Shown: piece after piece, positions 42,054-51,096 of the stretch
How the letters are laid out: each line of letters opens with the position of its first letter
How positions within the stretch are numbered: position 1 is the first letter of the stretch
From: Bacteroidales bacterium
GTDB taxonomy: Bacteria > Bacteroidota > Bacteroidia > Bacteroidales > F082
Direction of reading: 5' to 3'
DNA length: 64,000 bases
NCBI GenBank assembly: GCA_017651645.1
Contig: JAGCCO010000003.1
Span: forward strand, 1-64,000
Notes under the pieces: generated by a model
Told to the model about the DNA's origin: nothing
Database searches by the model: none
The model's input: the letters and a program-made list of their open reading frames with translations, nothing else
Translations under genes and position numbers: made by a program

Positions 42054-43475
42054 TCAGAACCTGAAGTAGATGAACGGGCTGAAACCTACCGCATTGATGG
42101 CGGCAATGCAGAAAAACAGCATGAAAACTGCCACTAGCCAAGCCACAATGATACCGGCTATGGAATACTCTTCCTTGTAATAGATGGCATCTTGCATCTT
42201 CTTCCCGAAGGGGAACAAGGTGATGAAAGAAAACACCAAGGCGATGACAAGCATGGTATAGAACTGCGCGTCGGCCTTGATGCTGAAAGCGCTGAAGTCG
42301 AAGGCGAAGAGCCTCGAAATGAAGGTGAAAGCCTCGCCCATGTCCTCGATACGGAAAATAGCCCAACCCACCATCGCAATGATAAAGGTGATGATGACAC
42401 TCGGCACTTTACCGATTTTTTCGTAGAATTTCTTCAATCCCATGCGCTCGAGCACCAGCCACAGGCCATGATAGGCACCCCAGACCACAAAGTTCCATGA
42501 GGCACCATGCCAAAGGCCAGAAAGCAGAAACACAACCCAAAGGTTGAAATACATCCTCCGCTTCGAGCAACGGTTGCCTCCCAACGGAATGTAGAGATAG
42601 TTGCGCATAAAAGCACCCAAGGTGATGTGCCAGCGGCGCCAAAACTCAGTGATGCTCGCCGAATTGTAAGGATTGTCGAAATTCTCCGGGAAATGGAAGC
42701 CCATGATGCGTCCCAGACCGATGGCCATGTCGCTGTAGCCCGCAAAGTCGAAATAAAGCTGCATGGTGTAGGCAGCTATGGTAATCCAAGCCGTTCCAGT
42801 GTCCATGACACTGAGGTTGGTGGCCAACAAAGTGTCGACCTGTGCGCCAATCACATCAGCAATCAGGACTTTCTTGGAAAGACCTATCACGAAACGGAAA
42901 AACCCTTGCAGGCAATCGTTGCTGCTATAGTCGCGGTGACGAATCTCGCCCTCTATGTCACAATAGCGCACAATGGGACCGGCGATGAGCTGCGGGAACA
43001 TCATGATATAGACGATGTAGTCGCTCAACTTCTCCATCGGGGCGTTGTTGCCTCGATAGGTATCGATGACATAGGTAATCGACTGGAAAGTAAAAAATGA
43101 AATGCCTATCGGAAGCAGTACCTTGGCGAACCTGATGGGATTGGCGCCAAAGATACCCGTCAGGGCGTTTAGATTGTCTATCAAGAAGTTAGCATATTTG
43201 TAATACACCAACAAGCTGAGGCTCACGGTGATGGCCAAGCCACAAAACAGTTTTTTCAATCTGGGCTTCTCCGTCTTGTGCATCTGCCTGACCAAGAAGA
43301 AATTGGCAATCGTCGAACCAAGCAGCCAAAGGATGAAGTCGGGAGCCCCATACCCGTAAAACACGATGGAGAACAAGAGAATGACATAATTCCTGAACTT
43401 TCTCGGACAAACGAAATAGCAGATCAGGAACAGGGGCAAAAAATAGAGCAAGAATACGTTGCTACTGAATACCAT
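42054..43475 (-). CDS. MBOAT acyltransferase 2 (AlgI-like)
   Basis: 473 residues, a clear paralogue of MBOAT 1: MVFSSNVFLLYFLPLF at the start, KVLLPIGISFFTFQSITYVID, FDFAGYSDMAIGLGRIMGFHFPENFDNPY, catalytic SGLWHGASWNF (His about 323) and the end VGFSPFIYFRF. It should move an acyl group to the periplasmic face of the inner membrane for an SGNH partner. Promoter at 43499-43506; first gene of the two-gene unit with protein 5. The duplicated MBOAT/SGNH pair on opposite strands suggests an inverted duplication followed by divergence. Confidence 0.93.
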   Translation of the reverse strand: MVFSSNVFLLYFLPLFLICYFVCPRKFRNYVILLFSIVFYGYGAPDFILWLLGSTIANFFLVRQMHKTEKPRLKKLFCGLAITVSLSLLVYYKYANFLIDNLNALTGIFGANPIRFAKVLLPIGISFFTFQSITYVIDTYRGNNAPMEKLSDYIVYIMMFPQLIAGPIVRYCDIEGEIRHRDYSSNDCLQGFFRFVIGLSKKVLIADVIGAQVDTLLATNLSVMDTGTAWITIAAYTMQLYFDFAGYSDMAIGLGRIMGFHFPENFDNPYNSASITEFWRRWHITLGAFMRNYLYIPLGGNRCSKRRMYFNLWVVFLLSGLWHGASWNFVVWGAYHGLWLVLERMGLKKFYEKIGKVPSVIITFIIAMVGWAIFRIEDMGEAFTFISRLFAFDFSAFSIKADAQFYTMLVIALVFSFITLFPFGKKMQDAIYYKEEYSIAGIIVAWLVAVFMLFFCIAAINAVGFSPFIYFRF

Positions 43476-43498
43476 AACCTGTCAAATATTAGAAACCG

Positions 43499-43506
43499 CA
43501 AAGATA
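43499..43506 (-). promoter_or_regulatory. -7 box of MBOAT unit 2
   Basis: TATCTTTG on the minus strand, about 25 bases before the ATG. Confidence 0.6.
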
Positions 43507-43559
43507 TAAAATCCAAAGATTCAACGAAACGAAATGACTCAATATTCCAATGCAACACC

Positions 43560-45383
43560 TCAATACCGCACAATACGCTGCGAATGACCACCCATTTTTA
43601 GCACATAGACGCCTGCAGGCAATTTAGGATTAAGGATGATTTCATTACCATTATCAGTAACAACTATCTCAGAAAGCACTTTGCGTCCAAGCAGGTCATA
43701 GATGGCGATTTCATGTATTTTCTCATCATCAGACTGTAAAAAGAGATGGATTTCATCCGAAAAAGGATTGGGATAACACCATACGTTATTGCTTAGTTTC
43801 TCAGGAAGTCCATCCATAAGGCTATGCAAAGGGTCAAGAATATAGTATTTTCTGGCATTCAAAAAATAATTGACCCTATTCATGTCCAATTCCCACGCCT
43901 CCATACTTTGTGGAAAGCCGAAGCGATCGGATTGGAAAGGTATTTCAGTCTCAATTTGCGTCCTAATGTCTTCAAAGATTGGACTCGTAACAGAGAAATC
44001 AAAAGCCTCGTCCAACAGATCAATAAAACGACTCTCAAAACGGACTTTGAAGTCCTCATTTTCCAACAATTTCCTAAAAAACAAAGTAGACTGTGTACTC
44101 GAAGGCCATGTCTCATCGCCTACATAAACAGCATTATCGAAAGCGTTGAAAGTCATCCAACCCAAACAAGCATCGCCATCATAAAAAAACCATCGCCAAG
44201 GACCATCACCCAACTGCCAACACCGCATATTGTTGGCTGGCCAATCATTGTTTTCGATAAATAACTCCAAAATATAATGATCAATAAAACAGTCCATATC
44301 AATCTGAGATTCAAGATAAGTATAATCTTCAAGATTGGTAAGGTCAGCAGTCTCCATCCATTGATATAACGAAATAAAATTATCGGGCGACCCATGGTCA
44401 ACAATAGGATACCAACTACCCATAATATTGACATTATCAATGTCAATGCCATAATGGTCTTGCAAATATCGCTCATCAGGCCGCTCATGGATATAATAAA
44501 TTCCCCAGTACTCACCATTGAGATAGAGCAAAACGGGGCGCGATGCTAAAGTCTCCAGATTCAGTTGCGAAGCTATTTGATTGCAAATATGATCATTCAC
44601 ACCAGATTGATCCCATGATGCCAAGAAAGGTTTCAATACCAAATGCTTGAAATTGTTTTGTGGTATGGTCTCAAAAAACTTGTGCTTGAAACGCTTTTTG
44701 CCATATTCTTCGCGAGCATAGATCTTCACGCATTTTTGTTGAAATCGGCGACCATTGCCTCCATGGGTTCGCAGTCCCGCTTGTTGGTTGATACCTGTAT
44801 TATCCAGCTCATAGAATTCAATGTTCATTGGCCTCTCCCATTCCATTCCAGACTGATAATAATTTCCCGACCAATAAGGATCTATTGAATCAAAAAAGAC
44901 TCCGGGCACAAAAATGCCCCTATCATAATCAAACAAATCCAACGAGTCAGCGCAGAGTGAAACAGCAGGCAGGCCATGCGTGTCACAACCCAAGGCTTGA
45001 ATGAAATAGCTGTTGGTCATCACTTGACTGACACAACTGTCATTTTCGTCGAACACTGCCGCTCGAATCACGATACAATGCTGGATGGAATCAGGAAGAT
45101 AAAAGTCCTGCTCAAGGCAATCAATTATAGTGTAAATATTTGATTTTGAATAAAGTTGTTCATCCAAAACCAAGGTCTCTTCATAAAGCGGCGACTGTGC
45201 CGTCGGACGGTTGCCGTTGGTGGTGTAACGGATATAATTTTGCGGATTGGTGTTGGAGAGCTGCAAGGCAAACACCTCGTCATAGAACCCACCCGAGGCC
45301 GAAAAGAGCACCGTGTCGTTTTGGGCTTTGACGGAAACAACGGCAAACAACATAAACAATATGAAGCCAAAGCATCTGAACAT
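43560..45383 (-). CDS. CotH-kinase family secreted protein 1, T9SS sorted
   Basis: 607 residues from the ATG at 45383 (MFRCFGFILFMLFAVVSVKAQ signal peptide); the upstream TTG at 45404 lies inside the promoter. The N-terminal part (about 20-130) resembles a chitobiase C-terminal-like beta domain (YIRYTTNGNRPTAQSPLYEE). The CotH kinase domain has GLRTHGGNGRRFQQKCVKIYAREEYGKKRF, YLNGEYWGIYYIHERPDERYL and FFYDGDACLGWM with the metal-binding DGD. A C-terminal sorting domain ends GVYVLKMGGHSQRIVRY. CotH kinases phosphorylate Ser in spore-coat proteins of Bacillus; the target of these extracellular Bacteroidales versions is unknown. Confidence 0.88.
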   Translation of the reverse strand: MFRCFGFILFMLFAVVSVKAQNDTVLFSASGGFYDEVFALQLSNTNPQNYIRYTTNGNRPTAQSPLYEETLVLDEQLYSKSNIYTIIDCLEQDFYLPDSIQHCIVIRAAVFDENDSCVSQVMTNSYFIQALGCDTHGLPAVSLCADSLDLFDYDRGIFVPGVFFDSIDPYWSGNYYQSGMEWERPMNIEFYELDNTGINQQAGLRTHGGNGRRFQQKCVKIYAREEYGKKRFKHKFFETIPQNNFKHLVLKPFLASWDQSGVNDHICNQIASQLNLETLASRPVLLYLNGEYWGIYYIHERPDERYLQDHYGIDIDNVNIMGSWYPIVDHGSPDNFISLYQWMETADLTNLEDYTYLESQIDMDCFIDHYILELFIENNDWPANNMRCWQLGDGPWRWFFYDGDACLGWMTFNAFDNAVYVGDETWPSSTQSTLFFRKLLENEDFKVRFESRFIDLLDEAFDFSVTSPIFEDIRTQIETEIPFQSDRFGFPQSMEAWELDMNRVNYFLNARKYYILDPLHSLMDGLPEKLSNNVWCYPNPFSDEIHLFLQSDDEKIHEIAIYDLLGRKVLSEIVVTDNGNEIILNPKLPAGVYVLKMGGHSQRIVRY

Positions 45384-45401
45384 ATTGCGGATAATGCGCT
45401 G

Positions 45402-45409
45402 CAAAAATA
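45402..45409 (-). promoter_or_regulatory. -7 box of CotH gene 1
   Basis: TATTTTTG on the minus strand; it excludes the TTG at 45404 as start and supports the ATG at 45383. Confidence 0.6.
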
Positions 45410-45439
45410 CAAAAAAATTACAACTTCTTCTGTTTTCCC

Positions 45440-47242
45440 CTAATACCTGACGATGCGCTGCGAATAGATACCAACTTTCAGCACATATACACCTGCAGGC
45501 AGTTGGGGTTTAATTGTGATTTCATCACCACTGCCCGCTTCAAATGGCTCCGAAAACACTTTCCTTCCCAAAACATCGTAGATAGCCACCTCTTGGGCCT
45601 TGACATCGTCGGAGGGGTAATTCAAACGTATCTCGTCATCAAAAGGATTGGGATAGCACGACACGACCTCTGCATCCTTCTCTTCCATGTCAAGATAGTA
45701 CATGAGTTCATCCTTGTAATACTGATGGCGCTGCTTGAGAAAGGCATCGGCTCGCTCCATATCCTGATGCCACTTGTTCACATTCCAAGGGAAGCGGAAG
45801 CGTTGGGCTTGCGCCTCTATCTCGCCTTCGACGAGATGCTCGTATTCATCAAGCACCGACTTCATATAGTCATAGCTGTAATACGACTCACGCAGCTGAT
45901 AATAACGGCTGCGGAAGGTTCTCACAAACCATTCGTTTTCGCGAAAACGGTTAAAAAACACGCTATTTCCGCTTTGATGTTGGGCAAAATCGATGGCATT
46001 GTGGTCAGGCCAGGAAAAGCATCCGTCGCCGTCATAGAAAATCCATCTGAAAGGCTTGTCGGCCTCGGGCTGCCATATCTTCACGTTGTTGCCTGGCCAG
46101 TCCAGATTGGCGGAAAAAGTCTCGAAAACCATGTAATCTATAAAATTCGACATATCGACATGGGCAAAGGCACGGGCCGAATCCTCAGGCTGGGTCAAGT
46201 CGGCCTCATCCTTCATCCAATTATAGAGCGAGCGCCAATCCGTCAGGTCACCGTAATAAGGCACACCCCAATACTTGACCATGGCCAACTTCTCTAGGTC
46301 GGCATTGAAGTGATCCTCCAGATACCGCTCATCCGACGACTCCTCAAAGGTATAGATACCCCAGTATTCCCCGTTGATAAAGAGCACAACCTCACGCACC
46401 GCCATCGCCTCGATGTCGAGATTTCCGGCAACGGTCTGGGAAAGGTACTCCTGACCGCCTGTTTGCAACCAGTTGCTACAACGGAAAGGATGCAGACACA
46501 GATGCTTGAACTTGACGATGGGCGAGCCGGGGAAGAACCGGTGAAAGAAGTGTTTTTTGCCATACTCCTCACGGGCATAGAGTTTCATGCCTTTTTGTTG
46601 GAACCATCGCGAGGCTCCTCCGTGCATCCTCAAGCCACAAACCTGGTTGATGCCTCTGTTGTCGGGCTCGTAAAACTCCATGTTGATTTGCCGCTCCCAT
46701 TCCCTGCCCTTCTGTTTATAATTGCCTGTATGCGTTGAATCCGCAGGATCATAGTTGATGCCTGGGATGAAAATGCCTGTCTCATAGTCGAAAAGCGACA
46801 AGGAATCGGCCAGAATCGACAACACCGGCAGACCGTGCAAGTCACAGTCCAACGCACGGATGAAATAGGAGTTACTGACAACCTGACTCACACAACTGTC
46901 GTTGACGTCAAACGCTGCTGCTCGGATGACAATACCGCGTTTCACATCGTCGGGAAGATAAAACGTGGACGGAATCGTATTGACGATGGTATAAATGTTC
47001 GACTTTGAAAACATAGAGGCATCCAATGTCAAAGAGCCATTATAGCGGGGCGACTGTGCCGTAGGACAATTGCCGTTGGTAGTGTAGCGGATATGGTTCT
47101 GAGGGTCAAGGTTACTAAGCTGCAAGGCAAACACATTGTCGTAGAAGCCGCCTTGGGACGAAAAGAAGACCGTGTCGTTTTGGGCTTTCGAGAAAAACGA
47201 GGCGACAAAAACAAACCCTATGAGCCAAAGACATCTTTTCAT
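45440..47242 (-). CDS. CotH-kinase family secreted protein 2, T9SS sorted
   Basis: 600 residues, a tandem paralogue of the preceding gene with the same order: signal peptide (MKRCLWLIGFVFVASFFSKAQ), chitobiase-like beta domain (HIRYTTNGNCPTAQSPRY), CotH domain (GLRMHGGASRWFQQKGMKLYAREEYGKKHF, FINGEYWGIYTFEESSDERYL, FYDGDGCFSWPDHNAID) and sorting domain ending GVYVLKVGIYSQRIVRY. It has its own promoter (47260-47267), so the two copies can be regulated apart. Probably cell-surface or extracellular. Confidence 0.88.
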   Translation of the reverse strand: MKRCLWLIGFVFVASFFSKAQNDTVFFSSQGGFYDNVFALQLSNLDPQNHIRYTTNGNCPTAQSPRYNGSLTLDASMFSKSNIYTIVNTIPSTFYLPDDVKRGIVIRAAAFDVNDSCVSQVVSNSYFIRALDCDLHGLPVLSILADSLSLFDYETGIFIPGINYDPADSTHTGNYKQKGREWERQINMEFYEPDNRGINQVCGLRMHGGASRWFQQKGMKLYAREEYGKKHFFHRFFPGSPIVKFKHLCLHPFRCSNWLQTGGQEYLSQTVAGNLDIEAMAVREVVLFINGEYWGIYTFEESSDERYLEDHFNADLEKLAMVKYWGVPYYGDLTDWRSLYNWMKDEADLTQPEDSARAFAHVDMSNFIDYMVFETFSANLDWPGNNVKIWQPEADKPFRWIFYDGDGCFSWPDHNAIDFAQHQSGNSVFFNRFRENEWFVRTFRSRYYQLRESYYSYDYMKSVLDEYEHLVEGEIEAQAQRFRFPWNVNKWHQDMERADAFLKQRHQYYKDELMYYLDMEEKDAEVVSCYPNPFDDEIRLNYPSDDVKAQEVAIYDVLGRKVFSEPFEAGSGDEITIKPQLPAGVYVLKVGIYSQRIVRY

Positions 47243-47259
47243 TATGGAATATTATCGTG

Positions 47260-47267
47260 CAAAAATA
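47260..47267 (-). promoter_or_regulatory. -7 box of CotH gene 2
   Basis: TATTTTTG on the minus strand, 18 bases before the ATG. Confidence 0.6.
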
Positions 47268-47277
47268 CAAAAAAATT

Positions 47278-47305
47278 GTAGAGACGCGGCGCGCCACGTC
47301 TCTAT
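47278..47305. repeat. 28-nt palindrome, copy C
   Basis: GTAGAGACG, centre CGGCGCGCCA, then CGTCTCTAT. It lies 26 bases behind the S46 peptidase stop and just ahead of the CotH gene 2 promoter. Confidence 0.8.
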
Positions 47306-47330
47306 AATTGATTCCAATAAAAATCACCGA

Positions 47331-49547
47331 TTAGATTTTTTCTTCTTCCTCGACGCGCAATGGCTTGGGCTCACCACGGCGGATGTCGAGTTCGTCAATC
47401 AGGTTGGTGGCACCGGCGTACTTGTCGATGATGAAGAGCACGTAGCGGATGTCCACGTTGATGGTGCGTTGCAGTTTGGGCTCGAAGTTGACATCACCGC
47501 TCATGGCTTCCCAGTTACCATCGAAGGCCAGGCCAATGAGTTCGCCCTTACCGTTCATGATGGGGCTGCCGGAGTTACCGCCAGTGATATCATTGGTCGA
47601 CAGGAAACAAACCACAAGTTCGCCGTTGTCGTCAGCGTAGGCACCGAAGTCCTTCTTCTCGATGAGATCGATGAGGCGCTTAGGAGCGTCAAACTCATAG
47701 TCACCAGGGACATACTTCTCAAGAATACCATTGGCGGTGCAGATGTAGTCGTAGTGCACGGCGTCGGCAGGCATGTAGTCCTGCACCGAGCCGTAGCTCA
47801 TACGCATGGTGGAGTTGGCATCGGGATAGAGGCTCTTGCCAGGCTGGGTAGCGGCATAGTACTCACGCAGGCCCTTCACGTAGATATGGTCGTTCTCGCT
47901 GATGGTTTGCATGGCTTCACGATAAGCAGGAACATTGTTCATGATGACTTCCATCATCGAGGTGTTCATGATGTAAGCGTAGTCCTTACCGATCTTCTTG
48001 GGGTTGGGCTTGGCCAAGAAAGCCTTGATGCTCTCAGGCGTGGCGAAGATGGAGTTGGTGTAGACTTCCTCAGTGAAAGCATCGATGTCACCTTTGAACT
48101 TCTTGTCGATAATGGTGTAGATTTCAGGCAGTTCGTCGGCCTTGAAGGCATTCTTGTAGGTCTTCAGCATTTCGGCGAAGGTCTTCTTCTCCACCTGCGG
48201 ATCAGTCTCGGCAAAGAGGCCATCCACATCCATCTGCTGGAGCATCATCAAAGCCATTTCTTGACCATCCTTATCCTTCTCCTGATAAGCCTCGTAATAG
48301 GCGCCAAACTGGCCAGCGATGCCGGCAGCACCGATGTTGGCAACGAAGTTAGGATAATAAATGTACTTGGCCACATTGTCCATGTTCTTATAAGCTGCCT
48401 TCAAGTTCGGGAGGGCGTTCTTGTATTCGGTCTTGTTGTTGGCGTTCACCCACTTGGTGAAGTCCTTCTCCAGAGCGACCTTAGTCTCGCTCACCTTGTT
48501 CTTACGGAGCATCTTGCACTGGCCGATGAAGTTCTTCCAGGTGTTGGCCAAGCCAGCGTGGTTGTCGGCATACATCAGGTTGATGTGCTCGTCGACCTTC
48601 ATGTATTCTTCCATCACTTCGAGTTCCTTACCGAAGATGTCGATGATGGTGGGATAGAAGGTGTCCACATTGTAGTCAATGCCGTAGCTCGACATGTAAC
48701 GCTCGGTGCTGCCAGGGAAGCCCCAAATCATGGTGAAGTCATCCTTCTGCACGCCATCGAGGCTGATGGGCAGGTGGTGCTTGGGAGTCAACGGCACATT
48801 GTCCTTGCTGTAAGCGGCGGGATTGCCGTCCTTGTCGGCATAGACGCGGAAGATGCTGAAGTCGCCAGTGTGACGGGGCCACATCCAGTTGTCGGTGTCG
48901 CCACCGAACTTACCGATGGAAGAGTTGGCCACACCCACGAGACGCACATCGGGGAACACTTGATAGACGAACATGTAGTATTCGTTACCCTCAAAGAAGC
49001 CCTTGATGACGGGGTTGTACTTGCCGTCTTCCGAAGCAGCGGTCTCCAATTCCTTGATTTTCTTACGGATGGCAGCCTGCTGATCTTGATAGTCCATGTC
49101 GTCGGTCACCTCACCAAGAATAACCTTGGTGACGTCTTCCATGCGGACGAGGAAGCTGGCGGTCATTTCGGGAGCGGGCAGTTCTTCGCCGTAGTTCTTG
49201 GCCCAGAAGCCGTCGCGGAGGTAGTCGTGTTGGTCGGAGCTGAGCTTTTGGATGGCACCGTAGCCACAGTGGTGGTTGGTGAAGAGCAAGCCGTGCTCGC
49301 TCACGATCTCACCCGTGCAGAAGAAGCCACGCGGCATGGCATCGCTGCCAAGACCCACAATGGCGTCCTTCAAACTACTGTGGTTAATGCTGTAAAGCTC
49401 TTCAGGGGTCAGTTGCAGCCCCATCTTCTGCATGTCAACATAGTTCAGGCGCTCGACAAACATCGGGAGCCACATGCCTTCATCGGCATACACGCGACCC
49501 ACCGAAACCATGATGGCCATCGCGATGATTCCTAATACTTTTTTCAT
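47331..49547 (-). CDS. S46-family dipeptidyl-peptidase (DPP7/DPP11 type)
   Basis: 738 residues, full S46 length. Signal peptide to about 21, then DEGMWLPMF. Catalytic His in GLLFTNHHCGYGAIQ (about 86-100), Asp in WPRHTGDFSIFRVYAD and Ser in DITGGNSGSPIMNGKGELIGLAFDGNWEAM (about 655-683). The residue after FD in AFDGNW governs S1 preference: Gly is typical of DPP7 (hydrophobic), Arg of DPP11 (Asp/Glu), so DPP7-like activity is suggested. These periplasmic enzymes trim dipeptides for amino-acid-fermenting Bacteroidales. Promoter at 49605-49612. Confidence 0.94.
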   Translation of the reverse strand: MKKVLGIIAMAIMVSVGRVYADEGMWLPMFVERLNYVDMQKMGLQLTPEELYSINHSSLKDAIVGLGSDAMPRGFFCTGEIVSEHGLLFTNHHCGYGAIQKLSSDQHDYLRDGFWAKNYGEELPAPEMTASFLVRMEDVTKVILGEVTDDMDYQDQQAAIRKKIKELETAASEDGKYNPVIKGFFEGNEYYMFVYQVFPDVRLVGVANSSIGKFGGDTDNWMWPRHTGDFSIFRVYADKDGNPAAYSKDNVPLTPKHHLPISLDGVQKDDFTMIWGFPGSTERYMSSYGIDYNVDTFYPTIIDIFGKELEVMEEYMKVDEHINLMYADNHAGLANTWKNFIGQCKMLRKNKVSETKVALEKDFTKWVNANNKTEYKNALPNLKAAYKNMDNVAKYIYYPNFVANIGAAGIAGQFGAYYEAYQEKDKDGQEMALMMLQQMDVDGLFAETDPQVEKKTFAEMLKTYKNAFKADELPEIYTIIDKKFKGDIDAFTEEVYTNSIFATPESIKAFLAKPNPKKIGKDYAYIMNTSMMEVIMNNVPAYREAMQTISENDHIYVKGLREYYAATQPGKSLYPDANSTMRMSYGSVQDYMPADAVHYDYICTANGILEKYVPGDYEFDAPKRLIDLIEKKDFGAYADDNGELVVCFLSTNDITGGNSGSPIMNGKGELIGLAFDGNWEAMSGDVNFEPKLQRTINVDIRYVLFIIDKYAGATNLIDELDIRRGEPKPLRVEEEEKI

Positions 49548-49604
49548 TGATTTAAATTATTGTTGTTCAATTGTTTCTATTAAAACTCAACGATAATGAG
49601 TTTG

Positions 49605-49612
49605 CAAAGATA
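49605..49612 (-). promoter_or_regulatory. -7 box of the S46 peptidase gene
   Basis: TATCTTTG on the minus strand, about 58 bases before the ATG. Confidence 0.6.
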
Positions 49613-49644
49613 GGAAAATAATCGGTAACTCTTTCGCTTTTTAT

Positions 49645-49775
49645 TGAGATTCTCTTCGGGAATGGCTTTCTATTTTCTGTTTTCAGCGGCGGCTGTGACC
49701 TGTTTTCATACCGTAAGTGCCACAAGCCGCCGCGTATAACACCTTAACAACACTCCATTCCCGCAGGGAATCTCC
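49645..49775. repeat. REPIN-like nested inverted repeat
   Basis: Outer 21-base arms (49645-49665 and 49755-49775) match at 18 positions plus one G-U, and each arm is itself an imperfect palindrome (ATTCCC-GGGAAT type). Inside lies a second stem, GCGGCGGCTGTG with CACAAGCCGCCGC (49686-49697 with 49721-49733). It fills the gap between the divergent S46 and methyltransferase genes. Confidence 0.7.
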
Positions 49776-49793
49776 AAATTCAACAATATTCCC

Positions 49794-49801
49794 TATCTTT
49801 G
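49794..49801 (+). promoter_or_regulatory. -7 box of the THUMP methyltransferase gene
   Basis: TATCTTTG, 17 bases before the ATG at 49819. It rules out the longer frame from 49717. Confidence 0.65.
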
Positions 49802-49818
49802 CGGCAAATTTAAACCCA

Positions 49819-51003
49819 ATGGAAGACAACTACCAACTAATAACCAAAACCGCCGCCGGCCTCGAAGACGTGCTGGCTCGAGAAATCAAAGCTTTAGGGG
49901 CCAAAAACGTGCGCCCCATGCATCGCGCCGTCATTTGCGAAGGCAATAAGGAACTGATGTACCGCATTAATTATGAGGTGCGCACGGCCCTCAAGGTGCT
50001 GAAGCCTTTCAAGAACTTCTTTGCCAAGAATCCCGACGACTTATATAATAAGGTAAAGGAAATCAACTGGTGCGAGCTGCTCCGCACCGACCAGACCTTC
50101 TGCGTCGATGCCGTGACGAGCGGACGGTTCTTCACCCATTCGCAATATGCAGGCCTGACCATGAAAGACGCCATCGTCGACCAGTTCCGTGATGTTTACG
50201 GCATCCGCCCGAATATCAACACCTTGAACCCCGACCTGCGCATCAACCTGCACATCCGCGAGGATAAAGTGACCATCCTTTTCGATAGCTCAGGCGAGAG
50301 TCTGCACCACCGTGGCTACCGCAAGCAGGTCGACAAAGCCCCGATGAACGAGGTGCTGGCCGCAGGCCTCATCCAACTTACTGGCTGGAAAGCCGACTGC
50401 AATTTCCTCGACTGCATGTGCGGCTCAGGCACGTTACCCATCGAAGCCGCCATGTACGCGATGAAGATACCGCCAGGTTACTACCGCAAGCAGTGGGGCT
50501 TCATGAAATGGGACGACTACGATGTCGAGCTTTGGCAGCGCATCCGCGAGGAAGCCGACGCCAACATCTGCGACTTCGACCATGAGATATGGGCCTCCGA
50601 CCGTTCGCCCAAGGCGGTTGCCATTGCTGAGGGTAACATTAACTATGCCCACCTGCAGCACGACATCCACCTGATGAAAAAGGATATGCACGACCTCACC
50701 CCACCCGAAGGCGGCGGCATCCTCGTCATCAACCCGCCTTACGGCGACCGTTTGGAGGAAGACGATATCGATACTTTGTATGAAGAAATCGGTCGCACCT
50801 TGAAACACAACTTCCAAGGCTTCCAGTGCTGGCTCATCACCGACGATGCTGTAGCCCTAAAGCATGTCGGTCTGAAACCCACAGCCAAAATCCCTGTCTG
50901 GAACGGACCTTTGGAGTGCAGATTCGTGAGGTTTGATATTTTTGAAGGGTCGTTGAAGGAAAAGAAGGCTCGGGAGGCGGAGGAAGACTCACAAGAAAGA
51001 TGA
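49819..51003 (+). CDS. THUMP-domain class I RNA methyltransferase (RlmL/RlmK-like)
   Basis: 394 residues from the ATG at 49819, chosen from the promoter. The THUMP domain covers about 1-160 (LITKTAAGLEDVLAREIKALGAKNV). The Rossmann methyltransferase has FLDCMCGSGTLPIEAAM (SAM site, about 198-214), WASDRSPKAV and the N6/N2-type catalytic loop INPPYGDRL (about 305-313). Family members methylate G2445 of 23S rRNA (RlmL half of YcbY); the RlmK half is absent, as is normal outside gammaproteobacteria. Monocistronic with a terminator. Confidence 0.92.
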   Translation: MEDNYQLITKTAAGLEDVLAREIKALGAKNVRPMHRAVICEGNKELMYRINYEVRTALKVLKPFKNFFAKNPDDLYNKVKEINWCELLRTDQTFCVDAVTSGRFFTHSQYAGLTMKDAIVDQFRDVYGIRPNINTLNPDLRINLHIREDKVTILFDSSGESLHHRGYRKQVDKAPMNEVLAAGLIQLTGWKADCNFLDCMCGSGTLPIEAAMYAMKIPPGYYRKQWGFMKWDDYDVELWQRIREEADANICDFDHEIWASDRSPKAVAIAEGNINYAHLQHDIHLMKKDMHDLTPPEGGGILVINPPYGDRLEEDDIDTLYEEIGRTLKHNFQGFQCWLITDDAVALKHVGLKPTAKIPVWNGPLECRFVRFDIFEGSLKEKKAREAEEDSQER

Positions 51004-51006
51004 AAA

Positions 51007-51035
51007 AAGGCAGCCTCGGCTGCCTTCCTATTTTT
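51007..51035 (+). terminator. Terminator of the THUMP methyltransferase gene
   Basis: Eight-bp stem AAGGCAGC/GCTGCCTT with a CTCG loop, then cctattttt. Confidence 0.85.
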
Positions 51036-51092
51036 ATGCCAAAAACCAGCGAAATCTATCTTTTTTTTCGACATTTCGCTGGTTTTTGACAG
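51031..51092. repeat. Hairpin repeat, left copy
   Basis: Perfect 16-bp stem CAAAAACCAGCGAAAT/ATTTCGCTGGTTTTTG (51040-51055 with 51073-51088) over a loop containing eight T residues. A second, about 60-nt direct copy lies at 51312-51374. Confidence 0.85.
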
Positions 51093-51096
51093 AAAT

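Noticed and set aside
47172..49535. 787-codon frame opposite the S46 peptidase gene
   Set aside because: Very long, but it is the reverse of a strongly biased gene and runs on across the CotH 2 start; no motif or start signal.
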